Shown here one piece after another: positions 40,388-50,314 of a stretch of DNA of 64,000 nt (its first letter is position 1; each line of letters opens with the position of its first letter). Origin of the DNA: CAWHOW01 sp963831005. Lineage in GTDB: Bacteria; Bacteroidota; Bacteroidia; Bacteroidales; CG2-30-32-10. The position numbers were made by a program, and so were the translations under genes. The notes under the pieces were generated by a model that saw only the letters and a list, made by a program, of their open reading frames with translations, was not told the origin of the DNA and made no database searches. The stretch is taken from the NCBI GenBank assembly GCA_963831005.1, contig CAWHOW010000023.1:1-64000 (forward strand). The letters run 5' to 3'.

Positions 40388-40395
40388 CAAAGGTA
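40388..40395 (-). promoter_or_regulatory. RRM gene -7 element, long leader
   Basis: Minus-strand TACCTTTG, about 143 bp upstream of the ATG. No clear -33 box is visible. Confidence 0.5.
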
Positions 40396-40490
40396 ATATA
40401 AAAAACAACACATTAGCATTATATTTTATAGCAACGTCTTCAAACGCCAATCATAAAAGTATTGTGCTGGGTTTAAACCAACTTCTATTC

Positions 40491-40525
40491 ATAATAAAAG
40501 CCTGAATATTTCAGGCTTTTATTAT
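40491..40525. terminator. Terminator after the PKD surface protein
   Basis: Stem ATAATAAAAGCCTGA / TCAGGCTTTTATTAT with a 5-nt loop, just past the stop at 40540 on the minus strand. Confidence 0.9.
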
Positions 40526-40539
40526 GATGCTTGTTTTTT

Positions 40540-43377
40540 TTATTTGGCAGTTAAGTTAGCCTTATAGTATCCTTTAACTTTAACAACTCTTTGTTTGAGT
40601 AGGTCAACACTTAGCATATTACCCGAATAATCAAATGCAGTAATATAAGCAATATCTATATTTTTAGTTTCTCCAGATTTAAGCGTGAATGGACCAATAG
40701 AACCCAGTCCTCTTCTATCTCCAGGCTCGTCTCCAATGGTATTTTCATTCCAGCCGCCATATGACTCGGAGAACATAAAATTACAAGGAGTTTTACCGCC
40801 AATTCCGCTGCCGCCATAAGTTGCATGAGAATTATCTTTCCAAAGGCTCCTTAAATAATTATAAAAATCATCGCCATTTGCGGGGTCTTGTGCAATCGGG
40901 TTTCCAATTCCAACATTATTATAATATGTAAAATGAGTCATTTTCTCACTTAAGAAAGTAGTACCCTGAGCCGGTGGAAATTTTCCATATCCGTAAATTC
41001 CTTCGTCAAAATCTTTCCCGTTATATCCGAAGAATGTACTAAGTGTTGGATCACATCCGATATAATCGTCAGCAGAATTACCAATGTCCGTATCAGTAAG
41101 TAAACCAACATAAACAGAATCATAAGTTTCCTTTGAACGGTTAATGATCTTATAGTTTAAGAATATAGTATTGTTAAGAGAAGAATCTTTTGGTGCATCA
41201 AATGCGTAAGCCATCGCCTGTACTTCGATACCTAATTTTTTGCATTGTGTTTCTGCATGCTTTGATCTGTCATCATTAAAAATAAAGAACACTGCTTCAT
41301 CGCCTTTAATAAGTGGATAATCACCATTCTTAGGATCGTAAGTTCCATTTTGATTTTCATCAACATAAGGTGCAAGATTAGATGCTTCGCCTAAACTAAC
41401 ATCTCCATTTCCAGGCCAATTGGCAATACTTGCAGGTAATACATAGCCATTATCTCTCCAATGAGCTTTATGATAATCTATTTCCTTTTTGGTTACTTTC
41501 CATACTTTATTCCATAAACTATCCTGGACAGCGGAATATTTATCCGATTTCATAACAGGTCCAGACCAGAAATCATTTCCTTTTCGGTCTTCACCTTTAG
41601 CAGCAAGGTGTAATTGGTGTTTGCTATCATACCCTCCTATCCATAAGGTTCCAGTATAGATAGTACATTTGCCGCTTCCTTTGGGAACTTCATATTTCGC
41701 ATCAATAAAATCCCAGAACATACTTCCTTCAGCATTAAAGCGGGCACTTATATTATTTATGTCAAGATAGCTATATGCGATTTTTGCATTATCAACAATC
41801 ACCATATTGATAGGTTCAGACATTGAAGAACCTGAAGCATTTGTTACTACAAGGTAATAAGTTCCTGTTTTAATAACGCTAAAAGTAGGTGAATTTGCAC
41901 CAAAAATTTTAGCATCATTAATAAACCATTGGTATTTTTCGTTTGGTAAAGGATTTTCTATTGATAAAACATTCCTGGTTTCAGAAATTATTGGTTTGGC
42001 AGGAGGCAAAGAATCTATAGTAATAAATTTAATCTTTGAACTTGTACAGCCTTCAGATGAGGTAACGATTAAAGTAACAGGAGTATTTCCATATTTTTTA
42101 AAAATATGGGGAGTAGTAGCATCTTTTGTAATCGTTTCATCACCAAAATCCCATAAATACGACTTTGCTCCTGTAGAAGTATTACTAAATTTAACATTTA
42201 ATGGAATATTCCTTCCATTAGAAGGTTCCATCGCAAAATTAGCCATCGCAGTTGGGCAGAGTGACGCAATATTATTTGGATCACCATTGATTCCTTTAAA
42301 AGTACCGCCAGCAATCAATGATTTATTAAATTCACAAAAACAGAGAATCTGTTGACTTTTCGCAAAATCAACCGCTGACCATACCTTTCCGTTCCATTTC
42401 GCAATATTATTAGCTGGCCCGGGTCCTGCATTATTAAAAATACCTCCAACAAATAATTCGCCATTATATGAAATCAAAGCTCTTCCATTGCTTTCGCCAG
42501 TTGATAAATATTCTATTCCAGTTCCTAATGCTTGAAAATTATTTCCATCCCATTTTACAATATTATTAACTGAAATATCTCCGGCAACATTGAAAAATCC
42601 AGTAATATAAAGCTCATTATTATAAATGTCATTGCTCTTGCTATAGGGTCGGAAGTAGTAGTAACAGTTAATCCGTTACCTAATGATAGCCAGTTTGAAC
42701 CGTCCCATTTTGCAATCGAATTTGCTGCTGTAACCCCTGCATAATGTGAAACTGCCACATGCATATAAATTATCATTGAACACACACAAAGAATATACTC
42801 TGCCATCAATTCCTGAACCAGAAACATTCCAAGCATTATTGTCCCATTTAGCAATTGCAGAACCTACAACTGACCATGCTTTGCCATCCCATTTGGCTAT
42901 ATTTGAAGTTGCGATTGCTCCTGCACTTACTAAATTGTCCAGCAACATATAATTCATTTTTAAAAACAGCCATAGTAAGTATCCTGCCGTTAATCCCTTT
43001 ACCTACTGGCTTGCAATGTTTTGCCATCCCATTTTGCTATATGGCTAATTGAGTCAGAACCAGCCATGGTGAAATTTCCACCAAGATAAATCTCACCACT
43101 ATAAACACACATTGCTGTAACTGAACCATTAACTCCTGATGCAACGGCTGACCATTTTAAACCATCCCACTTTGCAATATTCGAAACATTAATATTCCCG
43201 GCTTTAGTAAATTGTCCACCTACATATAATTCGTTATGATAATTTGTCAGTGGCACTTACATTTCCTTCGATGCCACTGCTGAGTGGTGACCAGCTTTGC
43301 GCGGAAACACTTATAACTGTGAAAGAACTAACAATTAAAATTAAAAGTCCTGTAAATGTTTTGTAGATAGTTTTCAT
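40540..43377 (-). pseudogene. Large secreted propeller/PKD protein, several frameshifts
   Basis: ATG at 43377 gives MKTIYKTFTGLLILIVSSFT…VSAQ, a signal peptide. The first 300 residues are Kelch-like propeller repeats (NELYVGGQFTKAG, SNIAKWDGLKWSAV) but the frame changes near 43250, 43010, 42860, 42715, 42600 and 42490. From 42477 to 40540 one frame of 645 residues is open: propeller repeats, a PKD domain (SYLWDFGDETITKDATTPHI), an Ig-like segment, and a C-terminal domain of about 380 residues with calcium-type loops (DENQNGTYDPKNGDYPL). The end (VKVKGYYKANLTAK) is not a recognisable T9SS tail. Either decayed or affected by assembly errors. Confidence 0.7.
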
Positions 43378-43399
43378 ATTTTTTATGAATTTATAGTGG

Positions 43400-43407
43400 C
43401 AAATATA
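43400..43407 (-). promoter_or_regulatory. -7 element of the PKD/propeller gene
   Basis: Minus-strand TATATTTG, 23 bp upstream of ATG 43377. The following 43408-43647 is AT-rich with nothing else recognised. Confidence 0.5.
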
Positions 43408-43647
43408 AGATATTATTAAGAAATAGTTAAATTTTTAATAATTTTTCATGACCATCTTCAATCTTTAGTTAAGAATGAATTATTTATACGATGTTTAATT
43501 AAAATGTTTCATATTTCATCAATTAAATAATAACTAATAATTAAACTATTGATTATATATTATTTATCTATTTGAGTCTTTAAAGTTCCTTAAATAAATA
43601 TACTCATTAAATAAATAATATTCCTCTTGATAAAAATACAGCTTTTA

Positions 43648-46600
43648 TTATTTTACAACAATTGCTTCATTTATCCCGATATAAACAAGTATTTTCTTGG
43701 TTTCGGCATAGCCCATTCTTTCTAATGCATCAGCATATAAACTGATTTGTTGTTTGTGAGAATCACTAATATGTGAGCCTGTTTTATAATCCAGGATAAT
43801 TGCTTTGTTTCCCATGATAACTACCCTGTCGGGGCGCATTACTGAACCATCGGTCAGAAGAATTTCAGCTTCAGATTTAACTTCCGTATTTCTTTCGAAG
43901 TATTCAGATATTTCAGGTAAACTTAGTATTTCTTTAATCTTAATGGTTAGTTTTGCCTCCTGCTCTTTTTCTATTATTCCATCCTGAACAAGCTGCTGAA
44001 TAACCTTTTCTGTGTTTTCGGTACAATCAATTAATGATAGGGTGTAATGTACTAGTTTTCCCCACTCACTGTTCTGCAATGGGTTTTCAACATCCCAAAC
44101 ATCGGTTGATTTTTTTCGCAGGTGAATTAATTGTTCGCGTTTCCTGGAGGGATATGGATGCATAGAGGCTGATGTTTTTGCTCCTTCTTCTCTCCTTATT
44201 ATAAATGAGGTCTTTTCGCCGAAAGTAAATTGACTTGTATTTCCTTCCCATTTATCAATTGAATGCAAAAAGCTAGCAAACATATCGGGGACGGATTTGG
44301 GCTCTGAATAATTATCGGAAGGTTTTTTAGATAGTATGTAAAGTCGTTCGGAAGGTCTAGTCATTACTACATAAAGAACATTCAACATGTCAAGCAGAGA
44401 TTTGTCTTTTTCATCTTGATAGAGCTCGGCAAATTCTGTTTCGCCAAGTCGTTCATTGTTGCTGACAAGCGATGATTGCAGGTTGGGAACTTCCGGAATG
44501 TAGGTGGTTATCCATAAATTTGAGTTGGTATTCCTTGTCCTATCAATGGCATAAGGATAAATCACAACGGGGAATTCAAGTCCTTTTGACTTATGTATGG
44601 TCATTATTCTTACAGCATCTATTCCCTCGGGGACAATGATCGAGCGCTTATCTTTCTGTTCTTCCCACCAGTTCAAAAATTCTGAAATGTTGTTCTTCTT
44701 CTTTGACGAGAATTCCAGCACTGCATCAAGGAAGAACTGCACGTACGAATCGGTGAGCTTATTGATTCCAAACAGGGAGATCAGTTCTTCAAACACTTCG
44801 TAAACCGGTAAAGATGCAAGCAAAGAGAGGTTAATATGAGTAATTGCTCTTCCGAAGGTAATCGCAGAAATGGCCGGTGCTGATGGAATTATCTTTCCCC
44901 TTATTTCCCTTTCTTAGCACCTGGCACAAGGTAAATAAGTCATTGTCGAAAACCATTGACCTTGTTACCAGGTAATGCAAAACCCTGTATTTAGGCAGGT
45001 CTTCTTCGGTGTTGGCTACGAATGATGCGCAGGCAAGCAGGAAACTTATTTCGGGCGATGCCGACAACAAAAGCGATTCCTCTGAAACGATGTTCAAACC
45101 CTTTGAAATCAGGTGCCGAGCAATTACCGAAGCGTTGCTGTTCGACCGGCACAGTATGGCAATGTCGCGCTGCGAGAAGTTTTGCGTTAAAAGCTCATCA
45201 ATAATTTCGCTGACCTTTTTCAGCGTTATTTCATCATAGGTTTCATCGGCTATATCGGCTTTGTCAATAAAATCAAGCTGGATATAGCCTCCCGTATTCG
45301 CGGGGTTGAAAGTTTGATCACAGTTCTTGTAAATCGACTTTATTTTATCAGAACTGATACCCGAAATATAACCGAAAAATTTATTGTTGAAATCAATTAT
45401 CTCCGCTTTCGACCTGAAGTTGCTCGAAAGGTTCTTTTCTGAATAGCTGCGCTTGATTGCTGCTGCTCGTTCCATAGAAAAGGTATCCGATATTGCTTTT
45501 GGAAGTTCCGGAAGAAATGCAAACTGCTCCACATCGCCGCCACGCCAGCGGTAAATGGCTTGCTTCCCATCGCCAACGATCATGTTAAAGCGGTCATACG
45601 ACAGCGAGTTCTCTATGAGCGGCAGCAGGTTCATCCATTGCAGCGTAGATGTATCCTGGAATTCATCCACTAAATAGTTTTGGTATCTTTCGCCAATGCG
45701 TTCGTAAATAAATGGCACCGGTTGCGATACCACTATTTTCGAGATACGCCGGTTAAACTCCGATATGGGAAGTATGTTGTCTTCTTTCTTTATTTCTTCA
45801 ATCAGCCTCTCTATCTCGTTCAGCACGGCAACAGGGTAAATGTTCGCGTGCAGCAGTTTGTACAGCATATAATGCTTGTATTGACTTTCCCTGAGTTCGC
45901 GTATTTTCAGGAAGGCATCTCCCAAATCATTTTTTACCTTTTCGATGCCCTGTTTGTCGGCTGTCGTAGCTTTGCCGGCAAACCATTTATCCTGTTCAAC
46001 GGTTTCTACAACGTAGCTGTTGGCATTTATTTTCTCGGTAATTCCTTTCGAAAGGTTTTCGAAATATCTTCCTATCCCGCTGTTCCCGCGGTAAAACGCG
46101 TCGGTAGGAATGTTGTTCGAGCGGATAATTTCCCATGCCGAAGCGGCAACTGTAGCAACTTCTTCCTCGAATTTTGAAACAAGGTTGCCAAGTTTTTTCC
46201 TTATGTCGAGGAAATCGGAAATGCTGAGTTGCCTTATTTTCTCTATGTGCAGGCGGTTATCTTCCTTGAAAAGCTGTTGTGCAAACAGGTGCAGGTCTTT
46301 TTCAATGTGCCAGCTCTTTTCGTCATCCGTTTTCGCTTCGGTAAATTCCACGAGTATCCTGGTAAGCAGTTCGTCCGAACCGGCCTTGTTCAGCAGCATA
46401 TCTATTGCCTTCGCGAGCAGCTTGTCGGTATCCATTTCAATCTCGAAGTTCAGCGGTATCTTCAGGTCGTGCGCAAAGCTTCGGATAATGCGGTGTACAA
46501 AGCTGTCGATAGTACCTATAGCGAAATCGGAATAATTATGAAGGATGGAATTCAGCACCAGGCGCGACTTTTCGGCAATCTCGCTTTCGCTGAACGAAGT

Positions 46601-46846
46601 GGCTTTCATTAAGTCGGGCAACAGAAATTTATGTGCGGCGCTCTCTTTGTCGGCCGGCAAAGCCGATAATTCGGTAAGGTAACGCAGTGTGCGCTCCTTC
46701 ATCTCGCTGGCAGCCTTGTTTGTAAACGTTATGGCAAGTATATGCCTGAAATACTCAGGTTTCTGAAGGGCAAGCGTGATGTATTCCTTTACAAGCGTAA
46801 AAGTTTTTCCCGAGCCCGCCGACGATTTATAAACTGTGAACGACAT
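43648..46846 (-). CDS. addA: AddA-like UvrD helicase-nuclease (one frameshift)
   Basis: Helicase subunit of the AddAB double-strand-break repair enzyme. From MSFTVYKSSAGSGKTF: Walker A at residues 8-15, GTIDSFVHRI (Ia-like), DEFQDTS at 394-400 (motif II), VGDGKQAIYRWRGG (III), then, in the second frame, RIMTIHKSKGLEFPVV (V) and YVVMTRPSERLYI (VI), and a RecB-type nuclease end (RPDRVVIMGNKAIILDYKTG). The frame breaks at about 44824-44836, between LRKSNYSY and LSLLASLPVYEVFEEL. Corrected length about 1065 residues. AddB is at 53247. Confidence 0.88.
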
Positions 46847-46918
46847 GAAACCAGCCTAATTGATTTGCTAATGTACTAATGATTTAATTGCAGGTGAAAT
46901 TAATAAAGCGAAATCTAT

Positions 46919-48294
46919 TTAGAAATGATTGCTGATAAAGATTTTTCTGCTGATTAACTTTGTTTCGTTTTGCAATGTTATTATATATATACCATTGCTC
47001 ACACCTTGGGTATTGATATAAACTTCGTTCATCCCCGCAACAGCTTTCGCTGATTTATTTTGCAGCAATCTGCCTCGAATATCATAAATGGCACAGGAAT
47101 ATTGCTCGCCTTCGCCTACCGTAAACTCTGAAAGTAATATCGTTCTCCCTCCTGGCTTTGATTAATGGAAACAACATTAAAGGGGTTTTTGCTTCCACAA
47201 CTCGCAATAACCACATTGCTGTATGTAAAAGCTCCATTGTAATCAGTTTGTTTTAAGCTGGTAATATGTATAGTCAGAATAAGGCTGGATGTCGACAGCA
47301 CTATAGTAAAGAATTGTGTTGCTGTTTCCCGCTCCTTGAACCGTAGTAACCTTTTCCCATGTCTGAGTATCTTTGCTACGTTCTATGGTAAAATAATCGT
47401 TATTGGTTTCACTGGCTGTTGACCAATTAAGGTTTACTCTATCTCCTTCGCAAACTGAAATGAAAGAAAGAAGTTCAATAGGAAGAAGTGTAGTTTTATT
47501 AACAAGTACCCATGCACGAAAAAGATTATTGGCATTTGTAACAGTAGCTGCAACTTGTTCCGGGTTACCTGAAGAAGAAGAAGATTGAGCAAATACAATT
47601 ACAGGATCCCACTTTGTTTCAACGAGATTGTATGCAAACGGCTGGACATCCAAATTACCACAGTAAGACCGTGTAGTTCAGAAGTACGAAAACTCAAATT
47701 AAAACTTATGTTCGAATGGGCGGTTAGCGAAATTGGTATAACTACCGCTCATAGCTTTCAGCATCTACAATCCACCATCTGTTAACCATATTTGCATGCA
47801 TCGTTGACTCCGGAAGAAGTGTTCCAGATTTAAATTGGAATATTTGGGATAATATCTGCTCCATCATATGTTGAATAGGGAGTAAGTATTGACTGACCTG
47901 TATGATATGTTGAAAACAATACATACCCATTTGAAGCTACCGTACCTGGCGTTCCGATTGTCATCGTAAATGAAATATCATTTAGTACTGTTGGGATCAT
48001 AAAAAGGAATAGTGTAAGCGCCAGTGCTACCACCAATATTCCACTCAACATAATTAAACTCTCCTTCTGATATGGATACCGCCACCTGCTGTGCCTAAAC
48101 TTGATATACCCGATTGATTGCTTTGATTTACAATTAAATAAATAGGAGTACCGGTTGATCCATTGGATAAAGTAACATAAGGGGAATTGGTTAAGGGTAA
48201 AGAGCATTATTTTGAGCAAAGACATAACCTTATAGTTATCAGAAGCGTTAATAATATTACAATTATTTTCATTTTTTAAAAGTGTTTTTTTCAT
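46919..48294 (-). pseudogene. T9SS-exported surface protein, many frameshifts
   Basis: The C-terminus is a T9SS sorting domain (SCAIYDIRGRLLQNKSAKAV … LISRKIFISNHF) ending at 46919. Before it come ELLSFISVCEGDRVNLNWST and ASETNNDYFTIERS, the fibronectin-like segment often found ahead of such tails. Upstream fragments in changing frames include TLSNGSTGTPIYLIVNQSN, EFNYVEWNIGGSTGAYTIPF and ASNGYVLFSTYHTG. A signal-peptide-like start with …YVFAQNNALYP lies near 48272. At least five frame changes in 1.4 kb mean the gene is decayed or the sequence here is poor. The density is higher than in neighbouring genes. Confidence 0.65.
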
Positions 48295-48313
48295 TATTTT
48301 TAGTTATTTATCT

Positions 48314-49669
48314 TCATTTCATTCGAATTATCTTTTGAGTAATTGATTCCTTTTCAGTTTTAACTTGCAAAATATAAATTCCGCTTGACTGGCTTGAAAT
48401 ATCAATGATGGATAACTGATTACCGATAACGTATGACTGATTCACTTTTTCTCCAAGCAGATTATAGATTTCAATGGCTGATAGTTGACCATTATTATTT
48501 GCTATTTGCAATATAAACTTACCGTCTGAGGGATTCGGCATTACCTTTATACTTATTGGACGATTGTTGTCTTCCCGGTTCCCTGTGATGAGGCATATAT
48601 TACTTTTTACTGTCCTGCCAATATCAGTGATTAGCTGCAAACTGTCGAAAGCACCAAAGTTAGTCGGCGGATAATCAATGAGCACCCATACGTATGCTAA
48701 GGGAATGTCGCATTGATTAATGGCAGTTATAATTCCCTGAAGTTTGGCCGCTGCTGCTGAGTCGCTGCCCCAGTCGTGCGCGCCAAAGCCCATCTCGCCA
48801 AAAAGCAAGGCAGTGGTATCCTTCCCCAGACTGTCTAATTTATGGCGAATGAAATGTATATCGTTAATGGTTTGCTGGGGAGAGATATTGGTAGATTCAT
48901 AAGAAGAATAGAAATAATAATCAGATTGAACATAAGGAACAATGGCATCCAGCACATCGGGCTTACCTGCAGCATGTAAGGAATGGATGTTGCAAAATTC
49001 TATCCCTGATTTTACATTGGGAACTCCCGCTGCATGGATGCCTGCATAACGGGCGGCCAGCCATTTTTTCATGCCTGCCATATTAGCCGGAGCAGAAGGG
49101 CATCCGGGGTCGGAATATGCTGCGCCGCAATATACCTGATTATCGGCTTCCCATTGAGTGATGATGAATTTTTTACTCGGAAAGTTGGTTGATAAGTAAG
49201 TGGCAAGATTGGTATATTCATTTTCAATGGCAGTTGTGTTTGAAGGAGTGTAAAAGTTAGTATCCAAAAAATTGGCGGTGAAACAATCACCAAAAGAAAC
49301 CCCGTCGTAAGCGGTGATGACAATAGTGGAAAACTGCGGATCAGCCAGTATGCTGTTAAAATCGGAACGAGATGCAAGGGCGGTTAGGTTATAACTACCG
49401 ATGCAATGACTTGTATTGCAATAAACTTCGTCATCATTACAGCACAGCGTGAGGCGAATGGTATGAACGCCTAAACTATCGGCAAGTTTGTGGGCTGTAG
49501 TGACAATGTTAGTAGAATCAACTCCCTTCAACTGACCGCCCCAATAGTAAATACCTAGGTCGGTGCATTGGGCGTCTACATCAGCCCCTTTCCATAAGAA
49601 AGGAGAAATGAAAAGGATAACAATTAATACTAAATTTGAATAATTGGACTTTAACGTTTGCTTTTTCAT
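48314..49669 (-). CDS. Secreted TIM-barrel glycosidase-like protein with T9SS tail
   Basis: ATG at 49669 gives MKKQTLKSNYSNLVLIVILF, a signal peptide ending near DVDAQ. The main domain has (beta/alpha)8 features of clan GH-A hydrolases: LGVHTIRLTLCC, FIITQWEADNQ with a candidate acid/base Glu, YVQSDYYFYSSYES, LLFGEMGFGAHD with a candidate nucleophile Glu, and PLAYVWVLIDYPP. The last 75 residues, from ISIKVMPNPSDGKF to ITQKIIRMK, form a type A T9SS sorting domain. 451 residues, intact. Substrate unknown; several Cys pairs suggest disulfides. A further in-frame ATG at 49774 is rejected, as it would bury the signal peptide. Confidence 0.8.
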   Translation of the reverse strand: MKKQTLKSNYSNLVLIVILFISPFLWKGADVDAQCTDLGIYYWGGQLKGVDSTNIVTTAHKLADSLGVHTIRLTLCCNDDEVYCNTSHCIGSYNLTALASRSDFNSILADPQFSTIVITAYDGVSFGDCFTANFLDTNFYTPSNTTAIENEYTNLATYLSTNFPSKKFIITQWEADNQVYCGAAYSDPGCPSAPANMAGMKKWLAARYAGIHAAGVPNVKSGIEFCNIHSLHAAGKPDVLDAIVPYVQSDYYFYSSYESTNISPQQTINDIHFIRHKLDSLGKDTTALLFGEMGFGAHDWGSDSAAAAKLQGIITAINQCDIPLAYVWVLIDYPPTNFGAFDSLQLITDIGRTVKSNICLITGNREDNNRPISIKVMPNPSDGKFILQIANNNGQLSAIEIYNLLGEKVNQSYVIGNQLSIIDISSQSSGIYILQVKTEKESITQKIIRMK

Positions 49670-49903
49670 AATTCTTTTATTGAAGTTGTTTAAAGTTGAC
49701 GCAATAATTAAGGATGTAAAATATTGATTATGTTTATAATAAATCGATTTTTTGATGTTTATTTTTGTTTGCAAAGCAAACGGATTCCTTTCTTAGTAAA
49801 TCAACAGATAAAGCATAAAATCACGTTTCGACTTTAAACAACTTCATTTTATTATATGTTTGTTCAATTCTCTGCTCCACCCTTAACTGTTGTTCTGATT
49901 TTT

Positions 49904-50209
49904 CTATTTCTGGCTTCTGTGAAACGGCTTCAATAATAAATTAACAGGCGTCATAATGATGTAATCTAATTCCATACCTGTGTTTTCTGGGCGCTTACCA
50001 GTAACATGCAGATTTACACCTTCAACCCGAGGGTGCTTACCTTCAACCTGAGAGTGCTTACCTTTAACCATTGGGTGTGCACCCTCACCGTGAAATTGCT
50101 CCTTTTTATGTAGAAACTGCATGAAATTATGGTAAGAGCGCAAAGTTCCAGTCGAAAATTCTTTATGTTGTTTATTAAAAAGACTCATTATTTCACTTTC
50201 CATAATCAT
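49904..50209 (-). CDS. Heptad-repeat hypothetical protein (locus D)
   Basis: Starts MIMESEIMSLFNKQHKEFST at 50209; the Met of MSLFNK is an alternative. An N-terminal helical part (LRSYHNFMQFLHKKEQF) leads into heptads HPMVKGK-HSQVEGK-HPRVEGV-NLHVTGK-RPENTGM, encoded by the 21-bp array, and a short C-terminus MTPVNLLLKPFHRSQK. 101 residues, no signal peptide. The whole frame is open, so this is the best candidate among the five loci for a translated heptad protein. Function unknown. Confidence 0.5.
   Translation of the reverse strand: MIMESEIMSLFNKQHKEFSTGTLRSYHNFMQFLHKKEQFHGEGAHPMVKGKHSQVEGKHPRVEGVNLHVTGKRPENTGMELDYIIMTPVNLLLKPFHRSQK
49979..50104. repeat. 21-bp tandem repeat array, locus D (6 units)
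   Basis: Six 21-mers in phase, best conserved at 50021-50062 (ttcaacccgagggtgcttacc, ttcaacctgagagtgcttacc). Confidence 0.85.
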
Positions 50210-50314
50210 TACTATATGGTTGATTGCACACTTATATTTGTCATTTATAAATCTTAAATCGATTGCTCAATAATTCACTTCTTAGCTTTCATTTCTGCTT
50301 CCTTCCGATGCTTG

